Counted from the stretch's first letter, positions 47,780 through 57,870 are shown. The stretch: DNA of 64,000 nt from Delphinapterus leucas (GCF_002288925.2 NW_022098076.1:74539873-74603872); one strand, 5' to 3'. Program-made: numbers and translations. The notes: generated by a model from the sequence alone, not told the origin.

Positions 47780-48195
47780 ATTTCTCAAACATGCTAAGCT
47801 TGTTCACACTTGGGTCTCCTCCACCTGGAAAACTCTTCCTCTAGGCCTATGTATGCATCGTTGGGTCATTCTCATCACTTAGGTATCAGCTCAGATGGTA
47901 CATTCTTAGGGAGGCTCTTCCTGGTCACTCTGTGTAATGTAGCTCCCAAGCCCTCCCTTTCATTCTTGTCTAACTCATTTTGTCTTCATCATAACACTCA
48001 ATGCCATCTGAAATCACTTTATTTGTCTACTAGTTTACTTGTTTATGTCTGTATCTTCACTAGAACTTTAGGTTCAGGAGATCAGAGACCTCATCTGTTT
48101 TGTTCACTCCTGGATACTCAGGGTCTGAAACAACATCTGGCATGCTGTAGGCACACAACAAACATTTGCTAAATAAATGCATGTGTGAATGAATA
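47780..48195 (+). repeat. L2-like LINE 3' end
   Basis: One of the best preserved L2 copies here: ACCTGGAAAACTCTTCCTCT, GTATCAGCTCAGATGGTACA, GAGGCTCTTCCTGGTCACTC, ATCTGTTTTGTTCACTCCTG, ACAACAAACATTTGCTAAAT and a TGAATGAATAA tail. Confidence 0.8.
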
Positions 48196-50920
48196 AGTAG
48201 TAAGTCCTTTATAGATATGTACAAATACGGAACTAGCTGGATCTTTCAGTTTCCTGCCCCTCACCACATACATTTCAAGCCATTGGCAGGAAGACACCAA
48301 ATTTTCAGTTTTTGCAGCCTTTTAGCCCCTGGAGCAGTGGCAAAAGACTGGGGAGCTGTTCAGTTCCTTTGTCTGGGCAGAGAAAAGACCAAGACATTCA
48401 GCTACTGAGACTGCAGACTGTCTGCACTCCATTCAGGGCCACGTGTGGACAATTGCTGGACACTCCCTCCTTGAACAGAAAACAAAATACTGAAATCTCA
48501 GCTTTTCACTTTCTGTGTCTGACTGTCTCTCTCCCTCTCTTCCTTCTCTAGAGAGTTTTCCCCACCTCCTCCTCTTTGTCTCTCTTCCTCATTGAAATCC
48601 TGTGAAGAAACACAAGTAAAAAGTGGGAAGATGTGTTCACATCTAACACATTTTACTCTTATTACTAATAACACAATCCCATTAAAATCTCCTGGCTACT
48701 GCGCAAATAAAGCAAACCCCCGAAGTATAATAATATGCAGGGAGTGCTTGATTTGATCCAGTCTGAGTATCAACGTGACCCCCTATCCCTCCCACATAAT
48801 AACAGAGCCCATTCCTTTATTGGTGTTAGCTTTTTTTTTTTATTCCATGCTTTATTTATGACACATTGTAAAAATAACAAACAAGAAAAGAAAGCTCCTA
48901 ACCTCCAACCAGACCCTGTATCACGTGAGGGTATTTCACAATATTCCTAATGATCCTTTTTTTCCTTTTTATTTAGCAAAATACTGCTTTTCTGTGAGCA
49001 AAATACATGCCATTATATATTAATCACTTTCAAGTCATTTTCAGGCTCATTATCTTCCGGATCCTCTCAACACATTTATAAGCAAATGAGGGGAACAGAA
49101 AACGGTTCCTCTAAATCACAGAAGTTGGAAAAGGGGCTCGAGGGTATAAAGAAATCTGAAGAAGTTCACACAACAGGTAAATATCCTCCAGAACAGGCTC
49201 CAAGTCCTGCTGTATTCTAGAGACAAGGGTGTTCTTGCCAGAAGCCACACTCCCAGTGGCCCCTATGACATGCAGACCTGAACCAGGGCACATGGAAGAA
49301 GAAAGAAATAGCTTAAGAAGTTAGGAAGCTAAATAAATCCTTTTTTTTTTTTTTTTTGAGAAGATGGGGCTTCTGATTGGGGCAGATGCTGACCAGGAGC
49401 ATCCTAAAGTAAAGCACAATTCTTGTTCTCAGCCCCGCCACTCCTCCTTGTGTCTGTGCTGGATAGCCAGCACTGGAAGAGGGGCACAGTGCAGGCACCC
49501 TGGGCCTTCTTGCCTAACAAGAGTCCTTGGCTCTGGGCTGCAGTCCAATTGGGACTTCAGGCAATCCTAGTCACAAGAAGGAGGAACCCAGCCCTCAGCC
49601 TCTCGGAGACATTTATTCACACTGAGATCAACATCGCCTCCTCTCATATTGCCCAGGCCACGGCCCCAGCCATCATCTGTCCCTGAAGTGCCCTGTCCCT
49701 TCTGGGCAAAGACAAAATGAATGAAAAAGTCAGTGAAGCCTGACTCTCACAGAGAAAGCCTTCAACAAGAACCAGAGCCGCTCAGGAGCACCAGCACGGC
49801 ATCCTGCTACACCATCATTTGTCCAAGGAGCACCGAGAAGTCTTACCCCACTTCCGGGAAACTAGTGAAGAAGTGGTTGTTGTGACCACATAACCCTGCC
49901 CAGGGTGCAACTGAATGTTCTTTCACCAGCATCACTAACTAGATCAGATTTTCAGGTGAACCTTTCTGATCTGGGATTCTGTGGAAAGTGTTGCCACAAT
50001 TCATGATTCTAGAAGAATGTGCACATACTATCCAGCACTGCAGAAACTAGACTGAAAGTGGAGCTAGAGGGGGTGGGGTGAGTATGTCTGTGAAAATCTG
50101 ATTGAATGTGGTAGGGAGAACCCTTGGCCTTGGGAAGACTCTGGTCCATAAGGTACTAAGCATCTCCTATCCTGGATGGGGAGAGTTTAAGGGACTTTCT
50201 CAGTTTGTGTGCTTCAGGGCTGAGAAGGGAAATAGTTATGACAAGACTCCCTACTTCCTTCTCCATATTCCTTACACTCACCCTCACCCTGCTTACCTAC
50301 CTGCTTCCAACCTAGAAAAGCTTGAGTCTGCCAAGAAGTGTCATAACAAACTGTATAGTCTTCATGAACTCACAGTCCCTCTCCATCTCATCCTCGGTGA
50401 CTGCTGTGGATGTCAATATAATATGGGAGGGGTTAGTATCAAAGTGAAGGAACAGGCATAGGCTTGCTGAGGACAAGATCTCCACACACTATCAGAGAGG
50501 GAAGAAGTCTGAATCTGGAACTGAAGATGGGCTGGGGAAATGTCACTAACAACAAATCAGGTACAAGGATACCTCGGCAACAAGCATGAATGTACCACCA
50601 AGTTTCTTCACTTCACCCCTTCCGACTTCTGAATCTTCTACTCTGAGGATGCTTATGGAATTTTTGGATGGAATTGAACATATTCTAATTGAGCGCTGGA
50701 AGGAAAATGCAAAAATGGGGTACAACTGAGCCACCAAACAGGCTCCGCCAGGCACCAGACACCTCTTGGGCAAACTTAACCACATGAGACATCATTGAGG
50801 AGCCCTTAAAACTTACAGTCCTCACACTAGAAACAGCACAGTGGTTCCCCAGGGCAAGTAGGCGAGTAGCAACCTGCAAGACCTGGAGATCCCAGAAGGA
50901 AGCACGAAAAGGGAAAAAGG
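48196..50920. other. Unique intronic sequence next to exon 1
   Basis: No gene, no recent transposon. A 17-base T run lies near 49341-49357. Confidence 0.4.
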
Positions 50921-50933
50921 GTCTCACCTGTTC
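50921..50933 (-). other. MARCHF4: Splice donor of MARCHF4 exon 1
   Basis: Read on the minus strand the boundary is GGAACAG|GTGAGAC, with the last exon base at 50928 and the intron GT at 50927-50926. CAG|GTGAGA is close to the optimal U1-complementary consensus. The cut falls after a complete codon (phase 0), between Gln165 and the rest of the RING-CH finger. Confidence 0.92.
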
Positions 50934-51422
50934 CGGCCCCTGGAAGCAGATGCGGCAGAGCGGGGTTCTCATGCCACTGTCCAGGCTGCTGCCCAGTGAG
51001 TAGCGATCCTCAGCCTTCCCCTTACAGAAGTCATCTGAAGAGGCACTGCTGAGCAGCAAGGCAGGTGGCTCTGCGGCTGGGCCACCCCAGTCATCTTCCA
51101 CTGAAGGTGGCAGGGGAGGGGTCTCCCTGCCCACGCCTTCTCGAGGCCCCCTCCAGCCTGCCCGCCCCCCGGCACCCAGAGCCGGAAGGGTGTTGTTGGC
51201 TGCCACGCCGGGGGGCTGGGGTTCGCCGTGCATGGGCAGGGGCGCTGGAGGGGGGCGCCGCAGGAGGAGAACCTTCAGGTCATTGAAGAGCATGCGGCAG
51301 CGGCACTTGAGGAGACCCTGGTGGCGCAGCATCTGGGAGGCTGGGAGGCACAATGCACAGCGGCACCAGGCACAGCAGTGCCACCACCACCACCAGGGCA
51401 GCCCGCTCTGGGGCATCAGCAT
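50928..51422 (-). CDS. MARCHF4: MARCHF4 exon 1 (coding part): E3 ubiquitin ligase, N-terminal 165 residues
   Basis: MARCHF4 is a Golgi-membrane RING-CH E3 ligase that ubiquitinates transmembrane cargo such as MHC class I and CD4 (family knowledge). The exon encodes a hydrophobic N-terminus with five consecutive Trp (residues 10-14) and a Cys-rich stretch, the conserved MLRHQGLLKCRCRMLFNDLK (31-50), a sequon Asn76-Asn-Thr, a Pro/Gly-rich linker, a Ser-rich acidic segment (125-150) and TPLCRICFQGPEQ, whose Cys156 and Cys159 are the first zinc ligands. The remaining ligands and both membrane spans must come from later exons outside the window. The start is the first in-frame ATG after an in-frame TAA at 51548-51546; Met1 and Met3 both have weak Kozak context (C at -3). 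The linker before SVEDDW looks shorter than in human, as far as I remember. Frame is intact with no stops. Confidence 0.96.
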
Positions 51423-52451
51423 GTGCCCGGTGGAAGCAGAGAGACCGGTAGGGGCAGGCGGAGTCTTTGCAGAGGATGGGATCGTTTGAGGGGGTCCACA
51501 GTGTATCTGTGTGATGGGGGGAGGCTTCGTTCGCACTGGCTCCTGTTACCTCCCTTCCAAGTAGCAAATAAATTGCCCCCAGGACTGACGACTGCGAGCC
51601 ACTGCCTCTGAACTCTACCTGGAAAGCCCAACAACAGCAAAAGTTTTTTTGCCCCTCCACCTCTACCCCAACCTTAGGCTTTGCTCAGAGTGTCTCCTTT
51701 TTGCTTTTGACCTGGTGGCACCGGTAGGGGCGGGGGGAGGGTAGAAAAAAAATGTTGAGGATGGGTTGTCAGGGCCTTGAGATCAAGGTCTAATTGTTAG
51801 AAAGTTCCCCAGGAGAGGCTTATTGGGTTTTTCTCAAATGCCTAGGCAGTGGGAAATCTTTTCTTTCATATAAAAGGGTGGGGAAGGTTATCAATAAAAT
51901 TTGGAGTGGACTGAGCTGGGCTTAGGGCAAGCTAGCTCAGTGAAGAATTGAAGACTGCATGTACTAGAGAGAAAAGGTAGTTTCCCTCAGGTAACGGGAG
52001 GTTGGTGGTGAGGGGCTGAGGGAGGTAAGGTGGGGAAGAGAGGAGGTTGGGAGAACTTTTAATTCTCCTGGGCAGAAAACTGGGGCAATTAACCCCCAGA
52101 AGCACCAGAATTACTTTTAAGAGAGCAGCGGTGGGGGTAGGGAAGGGATTCAGGTGCAACTGGGCAAGGGGCTTGTGCTTTGCCTTTGCAGCCAAAGGGC
52201 TGCACAGAAGAGGGGAAAGCCAATTAGGAGAACAGAGGTGGGAAAATCAGGGACTGGAAGGCGGGGGGCGGGGGGGAAAGAAAGGGAAAAACCGAAAAGA
52301 CCGTTTAACCCTTGCAGAGCCACCTCCTTCCTGAGCTTTAAGATCCTGGCTAGAAGAAGGGTGTGTGCTTGGGGGGTGGGAGGCAGAGAGAGGAGTAGAG
52401 ATACGGGGTAGAGAATAGGGGCTTGTGGGAGGGGACTAGAGAAAGGAGTAA

Positions 52452-52523
52452 TTACATGGTCTCAGCCCCCCGCCCGCCCCTGCGGCAGTCTGTAAATCCT
52501 CGGCCCCCTTCCCTTGGCGCCAT
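52452..52523 (-). other. Second upstream ORF, 23 codons, overlapping the first by TGATG
   Basis: ATG at 52523-52521 shares bases with the TGA of the upstream ORF. It runs MAPREGGRGFTDC... to TAA at 52454-52452, with G at +4 but T at -3. It lies about 1 kb upstream of the MARCHF4 start. Coding status unproven. Confidence 0.4.
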
Positions 52524-52780
52524 CAAATGTCCCTCTGGGCGAGGGGCAAGGGCCGGGATAAGGGCAGGTCCGGGCGGGTGGGTGGCCTCGCCTTCTCCTC
52601 GGGGGCCTCCTCGGGGCCGCTGTCGCCCTGATTCTCTGGCTCCGGGTCCGCCCGAGGCCAGCGATGCTGCTGCGGCGGCGACCGCTTGTCGGCGTGCGGG
52701 TGTCTCCGGGGCGGGGGCTGCTCGGGCTCGTCCTCTGGCTGCCGCTCGCCGTCCGACGCGGCCAAAACTCCCGGCCTCAT
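52523..52780 (-). other. Upstream ORF of 85 codons in MARCHF4 leader
   Basis: ATG at 52780-52778 with A at -3 (GATCATGA context), ending TGA at 52525-52523. The peptide begins MRPGVLAASDGERQPEDEPE and is Pro/Glu/Arg-rich with no recognised domain. In GC-rich DNA an 85-codon frame can arise by chance. If the leader includes this region, it would be expected to limit initiation at the MARCHF4 ATG. Confidence 0.45.
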
Positions 52781-53265
52781 GATCCTCCTCCCCCTCCTCC
52801 CCTTTCCCGGGGGGCCGGCCCTGCGCCCCCGCGCCCGGGCAGCGCTGCCATGCAGCCGGAGGCGAGGCAGGCGTAGGGGCGGGGGCGGCTCAGGAGTCAG
52901 CAGTAGGGGAAAGAGAAGACGAAATCACACTAGTGGAATAAGCATAATTCGCTTCTCAAATAATCAGAGCAGAGTGCTGCTGGGTGGGCGGGGGCGGAGG
53001 AGGGCGGCTGTCGGGTCTTCAGGGCAGCTCTGCCTCCGCGGTCCCTACCCAGGGCGGCCTCGGTCGGCTCTCTCCCCCCAGCCCCGCCCTCCTCTCCGCC
53101 GCCTCTGGCTGGCTGGGCTCGCTGTTGCTACCTCTCTTCCTAGAAGCAGCGAGGTGAGGCTTGTTTGCGGTGCCGGCTGAGGGTGGGGAGGGGGAGCCGA
53201 AGCGGCGTGGCCGAGGCGGGAGGCAGCCAGCACTTGGCTCCGGCTTGGTCCTCGCGACCCCCCAA

Positions 53266-53296
53266 AACCATATATAAATATATCTCTTATAAAAGG
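53266..53296. promoter_or_regulatory. Back-to-back TATA-like elements
   Basis: Plus strand carries TATAAAAGG at 53288-53296. Minus strand carries TATATTTATATATGG (53283-53269). They sit in a 31-bp AT island inside the CpG island and face opposite directions: the minus-strand motif would serve MARCHF4, the plus-strand motif a divergent transcript. No start site can be mapped from sequence. Confidence 0.5.
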
Positions 53297-53604
53297 CGAG
53301 AGGAAGCAAATCAGATTCCAGGCTGCTGCCAGGTGTTGTCTTCCGCCGTTGCTCAGCACCCGCCCGCCGCGACTGCTGCCCCCCTACACACACCCCGGCT
53401 CAGTTCCCAAAGGGGTGGTGCTGGAAGGGAGGTGGCAGGCGGTGGGCTGACCGTCCGAGGTCTGGAAACAGGGTTCCTGGAGCAGAGAAGGCTCTCAGCT
53501 ACCTCCGCCGCCGCAGCCGCCGCCGTGCATTCAGCACCCCGGGCGAGTGGACAGCTCCCACCCAGACCCTGAGCGTCACGCAAGTGGGGGGCCTGACGCA
53601 GACG

Positions 53605-53790
53605 CCGGGGAGGGATTGAGGGAAAGAGGCGAGAGGGAGAGGGCTATAGAGGAGGAGGGAAAAACTGTTCGAGGCAAGGAGATGGGGAGGGATCAAGCGA
53701 GAGGGAAGGAAGGAGAAGGAGGGATTTAGGAAGGAAGGGAGGAGGGAGCAAAGTGGTGAAAGAGCGAGAAAGGCAAGCGGGGTAGAGAGG
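53605..53790 (+). repeat. Polypurine tract upstream of the CpG island
   Basis: About 185 bp, predominantly purine on the plus strand (runs such as GAGGGAAAGAGGCGAGAGGG and AGGAAGGAAGGGAGGAGGGA). Such tracts can form triplex DNA or bind GAGA-type factors. Lies about 350-500 bp upstream of the inferred MARCHF4 start. Confidence 0.8.
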
Positions 53791-53867
53791 AGCGTTCGTG
53801 TACGAACTCGTGCATTTCCCCCCGCTGGAGAGTCTCCGTGTGGACGGGACCGCTGTAGAATTTCTCC

Positions 53868-54526
53868 CCTCTGTACACTTCCACGGCCCCCCTCAACGCA
53901 CATACACAGAGACGTCTACGTCTCAACCAGAGTCTGTTTCCCTGCTCATAGAAACATTTTAAGCAGATATCAGTCTGCGAGCTTTGAAAGAGATACATTT
54001 TTGTGAGTCTTGCACTGATGCTGGAACTTGATGGAGACTAAGTCCCTCATGACTAGGAACTCATGAGAAGAAAATATTTCTAACAGGGAGAGGGATGCTA
54101 ACACATTTTTGCCAGTTTCTTCTAGAATTTAAGCTCCAAAGGACGGGATTTTTTTTTTTTTTTTTGTCTATTTAAATCTTATGTGCCTAGGTCAGAGGTA
54201 GCATGTGGCAGGTACTTAATACATATTTTTTGAATGGATTATGATCACCATCACCAAGGTCATCATTACTCCAAGCCATAGACCTCTTTCAATTTTAGTC
54301 ATAAGTACCCAGAGCAATATTACAGGCTCATCTTAACCAACATCTCCAACCTCCCCTCTATTTGAGACTTTCACTGAACCACTGATAAGAGGTAATTTGA
54401 AATGGATGTTAATTTCCTCTCTTATTTCTACTTCTGACTCATGTCATCCTACTCCATCCTTCTCAGTGAGTTGCTAGTGAATAGAAAAGTGTCCCTAAAT
54501 GTGAAGAAAAAGAAAATTTAAAGTGG
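53868..54526 (+). repeat. Diverged 0.66-kb duplication, copy A
   Basis: Collinear with 58409-59066 at a nearly constant offset of 4541-4560 bp. Shared blocks include CTCTGTAC (start), CTCAACCAGAG, AACAGGGAG, TCTAGAATTTAAGCTCC, TAGACCTCTTTCA, AGAGCAATATTACAG, ATCTTAACCAA, TTAATTTCCTCTCTTATTTCT and GAAAAGTGTCC. Contains an L2-like phrase in its middle, but homology extends well beyond it on both sides. Sits between the polypurine tract and unique DNA. Confidence 0.88.
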
Positions 54527-55155
54527 TCTGTACAAAATACTCAGTATTTGCAGCTGTAGACTGGCCATTTAAAACTTAGGATTTCTTTCTTGCCTTTCCT
54601 CATAACTGCTCCCCCAACACCCCCCCCCCACATACACACACCTCCAAGGTCATAGACTTGGATAAGCTATCCCAATGAGTCATCTACACTCCTTTAAAAA
54701 TGTTGGAGCCATAGACAGAGTAGCCTGCAAAAATGTCTGCTCCAAAATATCATTGGCATGAAGTTCAGCCCTATGAATCATAAGAACACTACCCCTTTGC
54801 CGCCATCTCCTTCAATGATTCATTCCTACAAGATCTAAGGAGTAAGGATTTAAGTGTGGGTCTTGGTTAACCCAGGGTGGTTGCTTGTTTGAATCATGCC
54901 TCAGCACCCACCATGGATGCTGACACCTGGCCCAAGGTGAGTGGTTGGAAAAGGATGGTGATGCTGTTAATAACTACAAAATAATATGTATTTTATTGAT
55001 ATGAGTATGACCACTGTGCTGCAAAACTTTTTTCTTTGCTTAAAAATAGTCCATCTGCTCTCACAGAAAATTCTCTGTGCTCCACATCACGCTGTGCTTG
55101 CCGAGGGAATTGTGTGAATTACACTCTATAATAATGATCTCATTATATATTCATC
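54527..55155. other. Unique upstream sequence
   Basis: Nothing recognised apart from a C-run with CACA repeats near 54620-54645. Confidence 0.35.
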
Positions 55156-55159
55156 TCCC

Positions 55160-55290
55160 TTCACATGACTCAGAGCTCCTTGAAGGCAAGAATCAGTATT
55201 TATAGCTGAATCATCAGCACATAATATAGCGCCTAAAGTCTGGTGGATGATCAAGAAAATGAACACTGAATGAATGAATGGCCTTTTTAT
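55160..55290 (+). repeat. L2-like fragment
   Basis: CTCAGAGCTCCTTGAAGGCA, AGCGCCTAAAGTCTGGTGGA and ACTGAATGAATGAATGGC follow the L2 3' end. Confidence 0.6.
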
Positions 55291-55749
55291 TTCAATGAAG
55301 CTACTGTACTTCTCCTCTTCGTCTTAGACACACACATGTGAATGCTCTCATACATGACTGAATATCTGCTTTACCTAAAATTGAGTTTCAGGGTTTTATG
55401 CCAATAAAATACTAGTTCCAAGTGTGTCATGCAAGTAAATTGGGGCAGGAGATAGAAAAGCCATATGAAGCTTGTATTCAGAGTCACTGAAAGGGGTGAT
55501 ATCCATAAGAAGACTATTTTTTTCCAACCCTTCCACTGAGAGCAAAAAGATTTCTAGAAATAGAAAGTTGCTAAGGATGGGAAGCAACAACAGGACTGTC
55601 TTCAAAAAACCTGGAAAGCTTGAAATTTCTGTTTTGAATATAATGTAAATCTTGAAAAGCGCCTCACTGAGTTGGATTCCTCTTATCCTGACGATAAAAC
55701 AGTTGTTGCGAGCCCCCAAGAATAAAAGTCAGAGATCAATGGGTCTCCA

Positions 55750-56620
55750 TTTAAGCATTCAAAAAATATTTACTAAACCCCAATCACAGGCAAGGAGTTG
55801 TATTGGAAGATGTGGGGAACACAAAAACGAATTGGTTGGAATTGCATCCTGTAGGATCTAGTACTATAAATATGTACACAATCATAATATAAGTTATAAA
55901 ATAATAAATGTTACAAAGGTAGTAAAAGTTTTGGAGTGTTTAGAATAAGGAGATAATTAATGCTTACACCTTGGCAGCAATTAGGAAATGTGGGAGGAGG
56001 TGGAGATGCCAGAGCTCCAGGAAAGCCTTTTCTAAGAAGTGACATTTGGGACTTCCCGGGTGGTGCAGTGGTTAAGAGTCTGCCTGCCTGCCAATGCAGG
56101 GGACACGGGTTTGATCCCTGGTCCGGTAAGATCCCACATGCCACAGAGCAACTAAGCCTGTCCTCCACAACTACTGAGCCTGTGCTCTAGAGCCCGCGAG
56201 CCACAACTACTGAGCCTGTGCGCCACAACTACTGAAGCCCTCGCGCCTAGAGCCGGTGCTCCACAAGAGAAGCCACCACAATGAGAAGCCCGCGCACCGC
56301 AACGAAGAGTAGCCCCCGCTCACCGCAACTAGAGAAAGCCTGCGCGCAGCAGCAAAGACCCAATGCAGGCAAAACATAAAATAAATAAAATAAAATAAGA
56401 AGTGACATTTGAACTGAGTTAATATGTAGCATTCAGAGGAGGGAAGTATATTTCTGGCAATGGGAGTGCTGAATACTTTAGTTCTTCCATTTGTCTGGAG
56501 TGGAAGGTGCTTGAAGGTAAGTAGCTGGAAGTAAGGTCAGAAAGGTAGGCTGAAACCAGATTACAGAAGGCGCTGAACTACTCTGGGAGAAGATTTATTC
56601 ATTGACCAGGCACTTGTTTT
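55750..56620 (-). repeat. L2-like fragment split by CHR-1
   Basis: Reverse-complement L2: AGCATTCAAAAAATATTTAC, then GATGCCAGAGCTCCAGGAAA, resuming after the SINE with AACTGAGTTAATATGTAGCA and GAAACCAGATTACAGAAGGC. Confidence 0.55.
56049..56396 (+). repeat. CHR-1-type SINE
   Basis: Perfect 15-bp duplication AAGAAGTGACATTTG (56034-56048 and 56397-56411). B box GGTTTGATCCC. Internal near-repeats of CACAACTACTGAGCCTGTG lengthen the body. Tail AAATAAAATAAAATA runs directly into the duplication, with no 3' extension. Confidence 0.95.
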
Positions 56621-57189
56621 AATGGTTTTAAAGATTTGGAGCTGAAGGTGAATGGCAGAAATAAACTTTATCTCTGAGCAGGTTAATTAACTGGATGGGA
56701 TTTCACTGCTAACAGGTGAGAAGCAATCAATATTTTTCATTTCACGCCAGAAAGTTCTCAGGTCCTTAACAGATTTATTCTTTTAAATGAGGTTGTTTTC
56801 AGATATATTTCATTACATAGAGATGCTGGGGTCATATGAATTAGAAGAGTAGAAGAATCAGGGGCTCCAAGGAATAGTCTTCAGGAGGAAATATTAGGAG
56901 ATGCGGAGTTTCAGAAAAGACTCATTATGGAGGCCATTGCACTTGTTTCACCAACCAGGGGAGCCCTAAACGGATCCCATCTAGTAGTTACTGTTTCTTT
57001 TCCTAGACGGAGAGTACTCAGGGTAGAAGGCATTTTACAGAGGCTGGGGGGAAAGGAGAAGTCCAGAAAGATTAGGTGACTCTGTGCCTAAGATTCCATA
57101 GCAAAGTAATCGTCAGACAAGGGCTACAGAACTTATACATCTTCTAATCCTCAATACAGTTTGCTTTCCACTAATTCACAGTTGACTCT

Positions 57190-57372
57190 GTTTTTGCGGT
57201 ACGCGGGCCTCTCACTGTTGTGGCCTCTTCCATTGCGGAACACAGGCTCCGCGGCCATGGCTCACGGGCCCAGCCGCTCCGCAGCATGTGGGATCTTCCC
57301 GGACCGGGGCACGAACCCGTGTCCCCTGCATCGGCAGGCGGACTCTCAACCACTGCGCCACCAGGGAAGCCC
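57190..57372 (-). repeat. CHR-2-type SINE with internal deletion
   Basis: Minus-strand copy lacking 15 bp (the GGACGCGCAGGCTCA segment) between GGCTCC and GCGGCC relative to other copies. It has only a five-base tail. Perfect 13-bp duplication CACAGTTGACTCT (57177-57189 and 57373-57385). T-variant B box. Confidence 0.94.
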
Positions 57373-57454
57373 CACAGTTGACTCTCTTTAAGCATATAGT
57401 TCCTCAAGAATACTTGCAGAATTACTGTCGTCATGCAGATTACTAATAGCTACC

Positions 57455-57770
57455 ATACACTGAGCCACACACATTTGCATACGTACTTATTAAAAATAAC
57501 AATTCTTAGGTGCCACTCCAAGTCTACTGAATATGAATTTCTTAGGGAGCAACCCAAGAATCTTCATTTTAACAAGCATCTTGCCCGAGTAATTTTTTTG
57601 ATCCTCAAAACTCCTTAAGTGGTAGGTATTTTCCACATTTTTTGGACGAGAAAATCGAGGCTCAGTGAAATTAAGTCTAAAGTTAAATACAGTTGGTGAA
57701 CACCAAAGCTGAGATTCTAACAGAGGCCCCTCTCAACCCAAAGTGTATGCTCTTCTTATGCTGGAACTCT
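57455..57770 (-). repeat. MIR-like SINE with an embedded MER5-like fragment
   Basis: Outer parts read as reverse-complement MIR (ACCATACACTGAGCCACACA; AAATCGAGGCTCAGTGAAAT). About 57485-57570 reads like MER5 (CAAGTCTACTGAATATGAAT, AATCTTCATTTTAACAAGCA). Confidence 0.55.
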
Positions 57771-57870
57771 GCCTTTTAAATTAAATTCCCGGGTGCCACA
57801 CAGAATTCCCACACAGTTATTATCTGTCTGTCATACTGTGTCCCATGTCAAAAATAGTTCAAAACTCAGG

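Larger units (their letters stand above)
1..50927 (-). other. MARCHF4: MARCHF4 intron 1 (3' part not in window)
   Basis: The exon 1 donor lies at 50927/50928 on the minus strand, so all lower coordinates should be intron 1 unless another exon is present. I looked for the next conserved stretch of the RING-CH finger (the segment beginning GELLSPC and containing the CYYKYHV motif) in reverse complement and did not see it. A first intron of more than 50 kb fits the large human gene, as far as I remember it. The content is overwhelmingly transposon-derived with unique stretches between. Confidence 0.75.
51423..53240 (-). other. MARCHF4: Inferred 5' leader of MARCHF4
   Basis: If transcription begins near the minus-strand TATA-like site at about 53270, the leader is about 1.8 kb. 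It could also be shorter or spliced. It is GC-rich over 52.4-53.2 kb and purine-rich on the plus strand (pyrimidine-rich in the transcript) over 51.7-52.4 kb, including C-runs opposite G-runs at about 52260-52276. It contains two ATG-initiated uORFs. Leader extent is inference only. Confidence 0.45.
52420..53560. promoter_or_regulatory. MARCHF4: CpG island promoter of MARCHF4
   Basis: Dense CpG throughout, with several GC boxes (GGGGCGGGGGC near 52711 and near 52876) and a CCGCCGCCGCAGCCGCCGCCG run near 53505-53525. Position is just upstream of exon 1 coding sequence on the minus strand. It is the only large CpG island in the window, and recent SINE or L1 insertions are absent from it and from the flanking 2 kb. 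Confidence 0.85.

Noticed and set aside
50685..50927. Open frame continuing past the MARCHF4 exon 1 donor for about 80 codons
   Set aside because: It begins at a strong GTGAGA donor after the conserved GPEQ, and the downstream residues do not resemble the rest of the RING-CH finger. It is intron read-through.
51423..51536. Apparent N-terminal extension of the MARCHF4 frame upstream of the ATG
   Set aside because: The would-be start at 51536 is GTG, not ATG, and an in-frame TAA lies at 51548-51546. The family N-terminus matches the ATG at 51422.
51280..51660. 126-codon frame overlapping the MARCHF4 start in another frame
   Set aside because: It opens with GTG and contains no ATG before the main start. 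It is a shadow of GC-rich coding sequence.
1952..57434. Many 60-130-codon frames with recurring Arg/Ser/Pro-rich peptides
   Set aside because: All fall on CHR SINEs, in both strands and several frames. They reflect the GC-rich SINE body, not genes.
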